From OLB6 sp964620125 (GTDB lineage: Bacteria > Bacteroidota > Ignavibacteria > Kapaibacteriales > Kapaibacteriaceae): 64,000 nt of DNA. The notes under the pieces were generated by a model. The model was given only the letters and a program-made list of their open reading frames with translations, made no database searches and had not been told where the DNA came from. The translations under genes and the position numbers were made by a program. Location: positions 1 through 64,000 of the forward strand of contig CAZUGQ010000018.1 of the NCBI GenBank assembly GCA_964620125.1, given 5' to 3'. Numbering within the stretch: position 1 is the first letter of the stretch; every line of letters starts with the position of its first letter. This document shows, one piece after another, positions 36,675-44,702 of the stretch.

Positions 36675-37492
36675 ACACACCTCGGGTTGTGATCGTCTGT
36701 CAAGCACGAACCGGATCGTCACGTCTCCCACGAAAAGTCCTCCTCCCACTTGCCGGTGCACCACTACTGCTTCGGTTTTACGAGAGAGTTCAACGGTCTC
36801 GATTGGCCTCACAAGTGGTCATTGCTACAACCACGGAGCCATTGGACGATCCATTAGTTCAGCTATGCACGGATCATAACATCCATGTTGTCCGTGGGCA
36901 TCCAACAGACCTCTTGAGCAGACACCTCCAGGCAGCTCACGAGATGAACGCCGATGTAGTTGTGAAAATCCCTTCAGACTGTCCGCTCATCGATCCAAGC
37001 ATAATTGACCTTGTTATTGGGGACTTTCTGGAGCATGCCTCCAGCGTGGACTTTGTGAGCAATCTTCATCCACCAACGTGGCCCGATGGCAACGACGTGG
37101 AAATCATGTGGGTGTCGGCCTTGGAGCGGGCCGCTCGTGAAAGCACCAAACCACATGAGCGCGAGCATACCACACCCTGGCTATGGGATGGGAATCCCGA
37201 TATTCGCACGCGAAATGTGGTGTGGGAGTCGGGGTTGGACTACAGCATGTCGCACAGATGGACGATTGACTACGCCGAAGACTACATGTTCCTGAAGGCT
37301 GTGTACGACGGTTTGTACAAGGTTAATCCTGCATTTGGCATCGCAGACATTCTCGGCTTTCTTGAAGCTCACCCAGAGGTATCGGCTATCAACGCACATT
37401 TGGCAGGAGTGAATTGGTATCGCCATCATCTTGGTGACTTGCGCACCGTAACGGCTTCGGACACGAAAACATATCCACCACTGGCATCATGA
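36671..37492 (+). CDS. SpsF-like cytidylyltransferase family protein
   Basis: Probably activates an acidic or other sugar with CTP. The nucleotide motif QARTGSSRLPRKVL (residues 9-22) is that of SpsF/NeuA/KdsB cytidylyltransferases. KIPSDCPLIDPSIID gives the metal aspartates and HRWTIDYAEDYMF is typical of the SpsF subgroup. Length 273 is normal. The start overlaps the previous stop by ATGA; an ATG at 36644 is rejected as it lies inside the previous gene. With the NeuB-like enzyme five genes on it would make a CMP-sugar, though the substrate is not shown. Confidence 0.85.
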   Translation: MNTPRVVIVCQARTGSSRLPRKVLLPLAGAPLLLRFYERVQRSRLASQVVIATTTEPLDDPLVQLCTDHNIHVVRGHPTDLLSRHLQAAHEMNADVVVKIPSDCPLIDPSIIDLVIGDFLEHASSVDFVSNLHPPTWPDGNDVEIMWVSALERAARESTKPHEREHTTPWLWDGNPDIRTRNVVWESGLDYSMSHRWTIDYAEDYMFLKAVYDGLYKVNPAFGIADILGFLEAHPEVSAINAHLAGVNWYRHHLGDLRTVTASDTKTYPPLAS

Positions 37493-38349
37493 CAGACTTC
37501 AACGAACAGCATCTCAAGCAGGTAGCGTTACGTGTTCGTGAACACATCCTTCGAATGTCGACCGACGGTGGGTGCTTTACCGGTGCATCCCTTTCGTGTG
37601 CAGACCTTCTGGTGTATCTGTATCACCATTTCCTGAATATTTCCCCAACGCACATACAGGATCCAGGTCGAGATTTCCTGCTATTGTCCAAAGGGCATGA
37701 CGTACCCGCCTTATACGGTGTGTTGGCAGAGCTTGGGTACTTTCCCGTCGAGCGGCTGCGCAAGCATTTGAGCACCGATGATCACCTGTACTGGCATCCT
37801 AATCGAGCCATTCCAGGAGTAGAGTTTCATAGCGGATCACTCGGACATCTGCTGAGCGTGGGTCTGGGCATTGCACTCGATGTTCGAATGAAAGGGGGCT
37901 CCAATAAAGTAGTGGTGATCCTAGGTGACGGAGAACTTAACGAAGGTAGCGTTTGGGAAGCATGCTTGACGGCATCAGCGTTAAAGGCAAACAACCTGAT
38001 AGCCATTGTGGACAGAAACCACTTCCAGGCGAACATGCGCACGGAGGAACTCATTCCGCTTGAGCCCATCGTTCCCAAGTTTCAAGCATTTGGCTGGACC
38101 GTTGATACGGTGAATGGCCATGATTATTCGGCAATGCATGCCGTGTTCTCTGACTGGACCCCTGATCCTGATGGTAAGCCATCCGTGATCATAGCCGATA
38201 CACAGCGGGGTCATGGGGTGCCTTCGATCGCCGAGCGCGCAGACCGCTGGTTCTGCAACTTCACCCATGAAGAAGTTGATGCCTTGATTCGTGAATTACA
38301 TGGCGAATCACAGGCAACCCTAACCTCGGAAACGTTGATTGTTCGTTAG
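37489..38349 (+). CDS. Transketolase, N-terminal (TPP-binding) subunit
   Basis: Half of a split transketolase. It holds the thiamine diphosphate site: LLSKGHDVPALY, GSLGHLLSVGLGIA and GDGELNEGSVWEA with the metal-binding GDG-N pattern. 286 residues is standard for stand-alone N subunits, which pair with the following gene. Split transketolases of this type are often in secondary-metabolite or surface-sugar clusters instead of the pentose pathway. Its ATG overlaps the cytidylyltransferase stop by four bases. Confidence 0.92.
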   Translation: MTDFNEQHLKQVALRVREHILRMSTDGGCFTGASLSCADLLVYLYHHFLNISPTHIQDPGRDFLLLSKGHDVPALYGVLAELGYFPVERLRKHLSTDDHLYWHPNRAIPGVEFHSGSLGHLLSVGLGIALDVRMKGGSNKVVVILGDGELNEGSVWEACLTASALKANNLIAIVDRNHFQANMRTEELIPLEPIVPKFQAFGWTVDTVNGHDYSAMHAVFSDWTPDPDGKPSVIIADTQRGHGVPSIAERADRWFCNFTHEEVDALIRELHGESQATLTSETLIVR

Positions 38350-38406
38350 CCTGCTGATACCATTGTTTGCAACTGCATTCACGCTTGCTCCCTTCCAAAC
38401 AGCACC

Positions 38407-39360
38407 ATGATTCCATACGAACAAATCCTTCTCGAATGTGTACAAGAAGACGACCGTGTTGTTATCCTCACGGCCGAAAATCGCGGACACATGCGGAACA
38501 TCCCTCCTCATCTCGGCGACAGGTTCATTGACGTTGGCATTGCAGAGATGACGATGATTGGAGCTGCTGCGGGCCTTGCGCTGCGTGGCAGAATCGTGCT
38601 CACGCATGCATTGGCAACGTTCATCACCTTGCGTGCCTTTGAGTTCATCCGCGACGATGTTGGAATCCCCAACCTGCCGGTTATCATGGTAGGCATGGTG
38701 CCAGGCTTTCTCTCTGATGGCAATGGACCAACACACCAGGCAATTGACGATGTTGCACTCATGCGTGGCATCCCGAACGTTGGAGTCTTCTGCCCCGCTG
38801 ACGAGGACGACTTGCGCATCGGACTTAAGCAGGTGATTCTGAGCGGACGTCCATTTTATGTACGGTACAACAACCTTCCGGCTGCTGTCAAGCACGATCA
38901 GACGTTTGCGATTGGCAGAGCTGAGATCGTGCACGAACCATCCAGTGGTTCGCATGAGGTTACCATCCTCACGTACGGCATGCTACTGCGCCAGGCCATC
39001 GAAGCTACTGCCGAACTGGAACGTGTAGGTATTGGTGTGCGCGTGGTGAATATGCGCACGTTAGATCCTATTGACGTAACTGTGCTTCTTGATGCCGTGC
39101 TCAGCAGCGGCCTTGTTGTTACACTCGAAGATCATTTCAAAGTCGGGGGCTTGTACAGCATACTGGCCGACGTGATGGTGAAACATCGCGTCATGGCTCC
39201 CGTGCTTCCGCTGGCGCTTGATGGACGGTGGTTCCGTCCAGGACGTTTGTCTGAGGTGCTCCATGCGGAAGGATTCACCGGCACTCAGATTGCCGCGCGG
39301 ATACGCACGGCGTTGGATAACACTGCAAGGAAGTACCATGTTGAAGCCACCATCGGCTGA
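38407..39360 (+). CDS. Transketolase, C-terminal (pyrimidine-binding) subunit
   Basis: Second half of the split transketolase: the pyrimidine-binding domain (residues about 1-170; ENRGHMRNIPPHLGDRFIDVGIAE holds the conserved glutamate) and the C-terminal regulatory-like domain (VTILTYGMLLRQA). Length 317 matches its class. It starts 57 bases after the N subunit, the largest gap in the cluster and with no ribosome site, so the start could be internal to a coupled message. It ends 23 bases inside the aminotransferase gene. Confidence 0.92.
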   Translation: MIPYEQILLECVQEDDRVVILTAENRGHMRNIPPHLGDRFIDVGIAEMTMIGAAAGLALRGRIVLTHALATFITLRAFEFIRDDVGIPNLPVIMVGMVPGFLSDGNGPTHQAIDDVALMRGIPNVGVFCPADEDDLRIGLKQVILSGRPFYVRYNNLPAAVKHDQTFAIGRAEIVHEPSSGSHEVTILTYGMLLRQAIEATAELERVGIGVRVVNMRTLDPIDVTVLLDAVLSSGLVVTLEDHFKVGGLYSILADVMVKHRVMAPVLPLALDGRWFRPGRLSEVLHAEGFTGTQIAARIRTALDNTARKYHVEATIG

Positions 39361-40684
39361 TAGCCCCTTACCAACAATTACAAACTCAACAGCCCTGCTT
39401 CATCGAGCGGAACGTTTGATACCTGCTGGTACGCAAACACTCGCAAAAGGTCAGGGACAGTATGTGCGAGGAGTTGCACCAGCATTCTTACAGCGCGGCA
39501 AGGGTTGCCATGTATGGGATGTTGATGGAAACGAATACATAGACTGGACGATGGCAGTCGGGCCGCTGTCCCTTGGATATGCTGTTGATGAAATTGACGA
39601 TGCAATTCGAGCACAGCTTTCTGAAGGAATTACGTTCTCGCTTGTTCACCCCTTAGAGGTGGAAGTAGCAGAGCTCATTACTCAGGTTGTGCCTCATGCC
39701 GAAGCAGTTCGGTATAGCAAGACGGGCGCTGATGCAACGAGTGCTGCCGTGCGAGTAGCCCGAGCTTTCACAGGGCGAAACGTTGTTCTGTGCTGTGGAT
39801 ACCATGGCTGGCACGACTGGTATATCGGTGTAACCGACCGCAATGCAGGCATTCCAAACGAAGTGCGAGACCTTACCTACACCTTTAACTACAACGACGT
39901 AGAGAGTGTCCTTGCAAGCATTGATGACGATACGGCTTGTGTGATTCTTGAGCCAACGGTATTCGATGCGCCCAGTGCCTCCTTTCTACAAGAACTACGC
40001 AGAATCTGCGACGAGCGTGGCGTCCTGCTCATCTTTGATGAGATGTGGACAGGGTTCCGCCTAGCCTTAGGTGGTGCGCAGGAGTACTTTGGCGTTAGAG
40101 CAGATCTGGCATGTTTCAGCAAGGCTGTTGCCAACGGAATGCCATTGAGCATAATAACCGGTCGCGCAGATGTGATGCGCCTCTTCGATAAGGATGTATT
40201 CTTCTTCACAACCTTCGGTGGGGAAGCCTTATCGTTGGCAGCTGCAAAGGCCACGATACACTTCATGCGAACGCATGACGTGATTGGCACGCTTGCAGCT
40301 CGGGGAGAACGGATGCGAACTGAGTACAATGCCATTGCTGCAGAGGTAGGTGCAACATTTACCCAGGCCAAGGGATTCCCCTGCAGAAGTATCATCACCT
40401 TTGATGCATCAGTCGGCGACCCGCTTGTACTAAAGTCATTTGTTCAGCAGGAACTCTTGCGCAGAAACGTATTGTGGGGTGGCTTCCACAATATGAGCTA
40501 TGCCCATCAGGAGGCTGACATGAACCACACCTTGGAAGCCTACCGACAGGTTCTTGCTGAGCTAAAGGCGGCAGTTGATGCTGGAGACGTGTTGTCTCGA
40601 ATTCGCGGCGCAATCATTGAACCAGTGTTTAGGCGTGTTGGCAACTTCAACACGAAACCGCGCTTGGCAAGGGAAACGGCGTGA
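39338..40684 (+). CDS. Class III aminotransferase, glutamate-1-semialdehyde aminomutase-like
   Basis: PLP enzyme of the GSA-aminomutase/aminotransferase class III group. VWDVDGNEYIDWTMAVG, RYSKTGADATSAAVRVAR, LIFDEMWTGFRLA and the Schiff-base lysine in CFSKAVANGMPLS are clear. With a sugar cluster around it, a sugar keto-aminotransferase or aminomutase is likelier than heme synthesis. ATG at 39338 is preceded by AAGGAAG and gives 448 residues; earlier in-frame codons lie inside the transketolase gene. A GTGA overlap couples it to the next gene. Confidence 0.88.
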   Translation: MLKPPSADSPLPTITNSTALLHRAERLIPAGTQTLAKGQGQYVRGVAPAFLQRGKGCHVWDVDGNEYIDWTMAVGPLSLGYAVDEIDDAIRAQLSEGITFSLVHPLEVEVAELITQVVPHAEAVRYSKTGADATSAAVRVARAFTGRNVVLCCGYHGWHDWYIGVTDRNAGIPNEVRDLTYTFNYNDVESVLASIDDDTACVILEPTVFDAPSASFLQELRRICDERGVLLIFDEMWTGFRLALGGAQEYFGVRADLACFSKAVANGMPLSIITGRADVMRLFDKDVFFFTTFGGEALSLAAAKATIHFMRTHDVIGTLAARGERMRTEYNAIAAEVGATFTQAKGFPCRSIITFDASVGDPLVLKSFVQQELLRRNVLWGGFHNMSYAHQEADMNHTLEAYRQVLAELKAAVDAGDVLSRIRGAIIEPVFRRVGNFNTKPRLARETA

Positions 40685-41466
40685 ACACTCTGGATCTCTT
40701 CAGACTTGATGGCAAGGTTGCCATTGTTACCGGTGCGAACGGATTGCTTGGTCAGCGCCACTGCAAGGCACTGGCGGAGGCTGGAGCTATAGTTGTTGCT
40801 GCAGACGTCGGCGGTGCTACTGGTGCTCATGCCGCGGAAAATGTGGACGTGACTTCAAAGGAGTCCGTGCTGGCTCTGCGCGAGAGAGTACTGGAAGCTT
40901 ACGGACGCATTGATGTGCTGGTGAATAATGCGGCCGTGAATGACATGGTGGAAAACCCCGTGTCGGCAGCAGAGGAGAGCATGTTCGAAAACTATCCTCT
41001 GGATCTTTTCCGGAGGGTCATGGATGTGAACGTAACAGGTACCTTTCTATGCTGTCAGGTTCTCGGTGCTCAGATGGCTGCCCAAAGGTCTGGTAGCATC
41101 ATCAATATTGCCAGTACCTATGGCGTTACAGCACCAGACCAGAACATCTATAAGCTACCTGATGGCTCGCAGCCCTTTTTCAAGAGTGCGGCATATCCAA
41201 CAAGCAAGGGTGCTGTGGTGATGCTTACTCGATTCCTTGCCACCTACTGGGGTGAGAAGGGCGTTCGTGTGAATACACTGAGTCCCGGTGGTGTGGAGAA
41301 CAATCAACCCGAACATTTTATTTCCAACTATTCCAGACGGACGCCACTTGGCCGCATGGCTACGCCTACGGATTACATGGGGGCACTGGTGTTTTTAGCT
41401 AGTGATGCTTCAGCGTACATGACGGGGCATAACCTGCTGGTTGATGGTGGTTGGACCATCTGGTAA
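40681..41466 (+). CDS. Short-chain dehydrogenase/reductase (PtmA-like)
   Basis: NAD(P)-dependent oxidoreductase, 261 residues. The nucleotide motif TGANGLLG (residues 18-25), NNAA, the catalytic Ser in NIASTYG and the YPTSKGA tyrosine-lysine pair are all present. The opening and the long insert before the tyrosine resemble the SDRs of flagellin-glycan clusters such as PtmA. It would oxidise or reduce a sugar intermediate. It starts at GTG overlapping the preceding TGA. Confidence 0.88.
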   Translation: MNTLDLFRLDGKVAIVTGANGLLGQRHCKALAEAGAIVVAADVGGATGAHAAENVDVTSKESVLALRERVLEAYGRIDVLVNNAAVNDMVENPVSAAEESMFENYPLDLFRRVMDVNVTGTFLCCQVLGAQMAAQRSGSIINIASTYGVTAPDQNIYKLPDGSQPFFKSAAYPTSKGAVVMLTRFLATYWGEKGVRVNTLSPGGVENNQPEHFISNYSRRTPLGRMATPTDYMGALVFLASDASAYMTGHNLLVDGGWTIW

Positions 41467-41477
41467 GGAGACATGGT

Positions 41478-42377
41478 ATGGCAGCACGTGAAGTTCGAAT
41501 CGGCGAACGGTTTATCGGAGACGGTCACCCCGTGTATGTGATCGGCGAAATCGGTATCAATCACAATGGATCCGTCGACATTGCAAAGCTCATGATTGAT
41601 GGAGCGGTGGCAGCAGGTGCCGATTGTGTCAAGTTTCAAAAGCGCACCCCTGAACTCTGCGTACCTAAGGATCAGTGGCTCATCGAGCGCGATACCCCAT
41701 GGGGACGGATGACGTACATTGACTATCGGCATAAGGTGGAGTTCTCAGCTGAAGACTATGCCGACATTGATCGTCACTGCAAAAGCAAGGGTATTGACTG
41801 GACTGTGTCCTGTTGGGATGAAGAAGCCGTTGACTTCATGGAGCGTCACTTCGACGTTCCATTCTACAAGGCTGCCTCTGCCTCGCTCACGGATGTTGAT
41901 CTGCTTCGCAAGATGCAGGAAACGGGAAAGGCCCTCATGATCTCTACGGGTATGTCTACCATGGAGGAGATCGAAACAGCCGTGAATCTGCTGGCCAATG
42001 GCAGGCTCCTTGTTGCTCATAGCACGTCAAGTTATCCATGCCCGGCAGACGAACTGAACCTGAAAATGATCGAGACCTTGCGTGCTAAATACCCCGCCAT
42101 ACCTGTAGGATATAGCGGCCACGAAACTGGTCTCGCAACAACCTACGCGGCAGTTGCAATCGGTGCTGCCTTTGTTGAACGGCACATCACACTAGACAGG
42201 GCCATGTGGGGAACAGACCAGGCTGCATCCGTCGAGATGGGTGGCCTGCAGCGCATGGTTCGAGACATTCGCGACATCGAAATGGCCATGGGCGATGGCA
42301 TCAAACGCGTGTACGACAGTGAGCTTAAGTCGCGTGCAAAGCTGCGCAGGGTTGTTACACCTAATGCCACAACATAG
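41478..42377 (+). CDS. NeuB-like sialic-acid-type synthase, no C-terminal antifreeze domain
   Basis: Condenses phosphoenolpyruvate with an aldose in the manner of N-acetylneuraminate, legionaminate or pseudaminate synthases. IGEIGINHNGSVDIA, DCVKFQKR, STGMSTMEEIE and HSTSSYPCP mark the TIM-barrel active site, and FVERHITLDRAMWGTDQAAS lies near the end. At 299 residues it stops after the barrel and lacks the ~60-residue C-terminal SAF (antifreeze-like) domain that caps the active site in NeuB. ATG at 41478 follows GGAG. The missing domain suggests a different substrate or partner. Confidence 0.88.
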   Translation: MAAREVRIGERFIGDGHPVYVIGEIGINHNGSVDIAKLMIDGAVAAGADCVKFQKRTPELCVPKDQWLIERDTPWGRMTYIDYRHKVEFSAEDYADIDRHCKSKGIDWTVSCWDEEAVDFMERHFDVPFYKAASASLTDVDLLRKMQETGKALMISTGMSTMEEIETAVNLLANGRLLVAHSTSSYPCPADELNLKMIETLRAKYPAIPVGYSGHETGLATTYAAVAIGAAFVERHITLDRAMWGTDQAASVEMGGLQRMVRDIRDIEMAMGDGIKRVYDSELKSRAKLRRVVTPNATT

Positions 42378-42391
42378 AAGAAGCATCACCA

Positions 42392-43219
42392 ATGACCGAG
42401 TTCCTAGAGGCATTGTCTCGAGCATACACAGAAAATCCCGTATCGTGGTGGACAACCGGCATCACGATTGGTGGTGCCCTGCTGTTGATCATGGGTGAAC
42501 GCATCTGGCCGTATGCACCGCAACAGAGACTCTTTCGGCCGGGCTTCTTTAACGACTTTTTCTGGTATACGATCGTCCAGAGCTACGTTCTTGGGTTGGT
42601 GATCTTTGGCCTCATAGATGTCTTTGACCAACTGGCACCATTCGAGCGTATCACGGTGGTTCGTCAGTGGCCATTATGGGTGCAGGTGGTGTTTTTTGTG
42701 ATTATCCATGACTTTTACATTTACTGGTTTCACAGATTTCAGCACCACTCTCGGCTGTTCTGGCGTACACACGAAGCACATCACAGTACTGAGGATGTAG
42801 ACTGGCTTAGCGGAAGCAGATCTCATTCGCTAGAGATTCTCATCAACCAAACAGTTGAGTTTACGCCTATCATGCTGCTTGCTTCACCGGAGGTGGCGGT
42901 AATCAAGGGTTGCATTGATGCCGTGTGGGGCATGTACATCCATAGTAATCTGGATGTAAGAAGCGGCTGGTTGCAGTATGTGATCAACGGGCCAGAGATG
43001 CATCGTTGGCATCATGCCACCGATGACGCTGCTCGTAACAAGAACTTCTCCACCAAGATTGCCGTGTGGGATTGGTTGTTTGGTACTGCCTATTTTCCAC
43101 GCAACCAGAAGCCGCAGGGGTATGGACTTGGAGAACCGTTCCCAGAGAATTACTTCGTTCAGCACGCTTATGCCTTCCGACCCTTCCACCAGGACGGAGA
43201 CAACGATCGAAGTTCTTGA
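42392..43219 (+). CDS. Sterol desaturase/fatty acid hydroxylase family membrane protein
   Basis: Integral membrane di-iron oxygenase of the fatty-acid hydroxylase family. Four or so hydrophobic helices hold histidine boxes HDFYIYWFHRFQHH, HEAHHS and EMHRWHHATDD. Length 275 is standard. Relatives hydroxylate lipids or carotenoids, and some act on ether lipids or 2-position fatty acids. It follows the NeuB-like gene by 14 bases and overlaps the phosphoesterase gene by 50 bases, so a role in envelope lipid modification is suggested but not shown. Confidence 0.9.
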   Translation: MTEFLEALSRAYTENPVSWWTTGITIGGALLLIMGERIWPYAPQQRLFRPGFFNDFFWYTIVQSYVLGLVIFGLIDVFDQLAPFERITVVRQWPLWVQVVFFVIIHDFYIYWFHRFQHHSRLFWRTHEAHHSTEDVDWLSGSRSHSLEILINQTVEFTPIMLLASPEVAVIKGCIDAVWGMYIHSNLDVRSGWLQYVINGPEMHRWHHATDDAARNKNFSTKIAVWDWLFGTAYFPRNQKPQGYGLGEPFPENYFVQHAYAFRPFHQDGDNDRSS

Positions 43220-43973
43220 TCGAGATCTGGCTGCCGAGTTTGATGTTGATCCTGAAACGCGGCCGCTTGAACTTGATTATTCGGGTGATGTAGACACGGT
43301 GATTGTCTCCGACATTCACCTAGGGTCCGACGTATCGCGATCCAAACGCCTGCTTGCCTTGCTCAGGGCTCACAAATACCGTCGGCTGATCTTGAATGGC
43401 GACGTGTTTGACGATCTGAACTTTAAGCGCTTATCGAAGGATGATTGGCGGTTCCTATCGTACGTCCGCAAGATGAGCAACCCTCGCAGAGGTGTGGAGG
43501 TTGTGTGGGTGGTAGGGAATCACGATGGTGGAGTGAGTGAGATTCTCTCACACCTGCTCGGTGTGCCCGTTCGTGAAGAGTACATTTTTGATGTAGGGGG
43601 CTTGAGGCATTTGGCCATCCATGGACATCAATTCGATAAGTGGATCACCCACCATGTTACGATAACGGCAATTGCATCGGCAGTGTATCTCTGGATTCAG
43701 AAGTTGGATCCGAAACAAAGCGTGAGTCGGTGGGTGAAACGGCGCAGCAAGAAATGGCTGAGACTGAGTGACAAGGTTGGGCATGATGCCACCCACTATG
43801 CTCGGCGCAAGTACGCTGATGTTGCAGTTGTGCATTGTGGCCATACCCACCAACCCATCGTAACTGCGTATGATGGTGTTCAGTATGTGAACAGTGGTTG
43901 CTGGACGGACAAACCATCGCAGTACGTTACCATCATGCACGATGGCACGGTTGCCCTTCGCGAATGCCATTAA
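43170..43973 (+). CDS. LpxH-like metallophosphoesterase
   Basis: Calcineurin-like phosphatase with all five metal motifs: SDIHLGS, GDVFDD, GNHDG, HGHQFD and GHTHQP. Sequence and length suit the UDP-2,3-diacylglucosamine diphosphatase group that makes lipid X for lipid A. The chosen ATG (43170) gives 267 residues; the frame is open from 43014 but earlier codons overlap the desaturase gene and are not family-like. Even the chosen start leaves a 50-base overlap. An insert of about 60 residues before GHTHQP is rich in Arg and Lys. Confidence 0.85.
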   Translation: MPSDPSTRTETTIEVLDRDLAAEFDVDPETRPLELDYSGDVDTVIVSDIHLGSDVSRSKRLLALLRAHKYRRLILNGDVFDDLNFKRLSKDDWRFLSYVRKMSNPRRGVEVVWVVGNHDGGVSEILSHLLGVPVREEYIFDVGGLRHLAIHGHQFDKWITHHVTITAIASAVYLWIQKLDPKQSVSRWVKRRSKKWLRLSDKVGHDATHYARRKYADVAVVHCGHTHQPIVTAYDGVQYVNSGCWTDKPSQYVTIMHDGTVALRECH

Positions 43974-43996
43974 GTACCACGCCAGAAGGTTCTCAG

Positions 43997-44701
43997 GTGA
44001 ATTCAGTATTCGAAGTGGATGCCATTTCGAAAGTGTACGTGATGGGCGAAGTGAGTGTGAACGCACTCAATAACGTGAATCTCAAAGTCGTTGAATCAGA
44101 GCTCCTTGTAATCCTTGGAGCATCGGGAAGCGGAAAGTCGACCTTGCTAAACATTCTTGGCGGTCTGGACACACCTACGTCCGGAACCGTTAAGTATCGC
44201 GGCACAGACATTACCACAGCCACAGAACGAGAGCTCACACAGTTTCGGCGGAAAGCTGTTGGATTTGTGTTTCAGTTCTATAATATCATACCTAGTCTTA
44301 CAGCTCTTGAAAACGTTCGGCTGGTTACCGACATTGCCGAATCGCCTATGGATGCTGGTGAAGCATTAGAGCTAGTAGGACTGTACAATCGGCGGATGCA
44401 CTTTCCTTCGCAGTTGTCGGGAGGAGAGCAGCAACGCGTTGCCATCGCAAGAGCGATTGCGAAAAGACCTGATGTTCTGCTGTGCGATGAACCAACAGGA
44501 GCTCTTGATTTTGCAACCGGAGTCTTGGTACTCGAGGTGATTGAGCGTGTGCATCGAGAACTGGGAACCACAGTCGGATTGATAACGCATAATGCTTCAA
44601 TCGCTGAGATGGCAAATCGAGTTGTACGAATGCGAAGTGGCGAGATTACTGATGTGCACATCAATCGCGTTCAGAAATCTCCCCGTGAGTTGAGCTGGTG
44701 A
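43997..44701 (+). CDS. ABC transporter ATPase, MacB/LolD type
   Basis: ATPase of a type VII (MacB-like) ABC system. Walker A GASGSGKST, Q-loop FQFYNIIPSLTALEN, signature LSGGEQQR, Walker B VLLCDEPTGALD and the switch histidine in ITHNAS are intact. The GTG at 43997 is preferred because AGAAGG lies seven bases upstream and the product (234 residues) has the family length. An ATG at 43964 has no ribosome site and lies inside the phosphoesterase gene. The permease gene follows after one base. Confidence 0.92.
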   Translation: MNSVFEVDAISKVYVMGEVSVNALNNVNLKVVESELLVILGASGSGKSTLLNILGGLDTPTSGTVKYRGTDITTATERELTQFRRKAVGFVFQFYNIIPSLTALENVRLVTDIAESPMDAGEALELVGLYNRRMHFPSQLSGGEQQRVAIARAIAKRPDVLLCDEPTGALDFATGVLVLEVIERVHRELGTTVGLITHNASIAEMANRVVRMRSGEITDVHINRVQKSPRELSW

Positions 44702-44702
44702 T

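Noticed and set aside
37350..38410. Broken or frameshifted single transketolase
   Set aside because: Both halves have proper ends and lengths typical of naturally split transketolases, so it is a two-gene form.
42984..43319. Open frame antisense across the desaturase/phosphoesterase overlap
   Set aside because: No family sequence; it follows from two overlapping genes.
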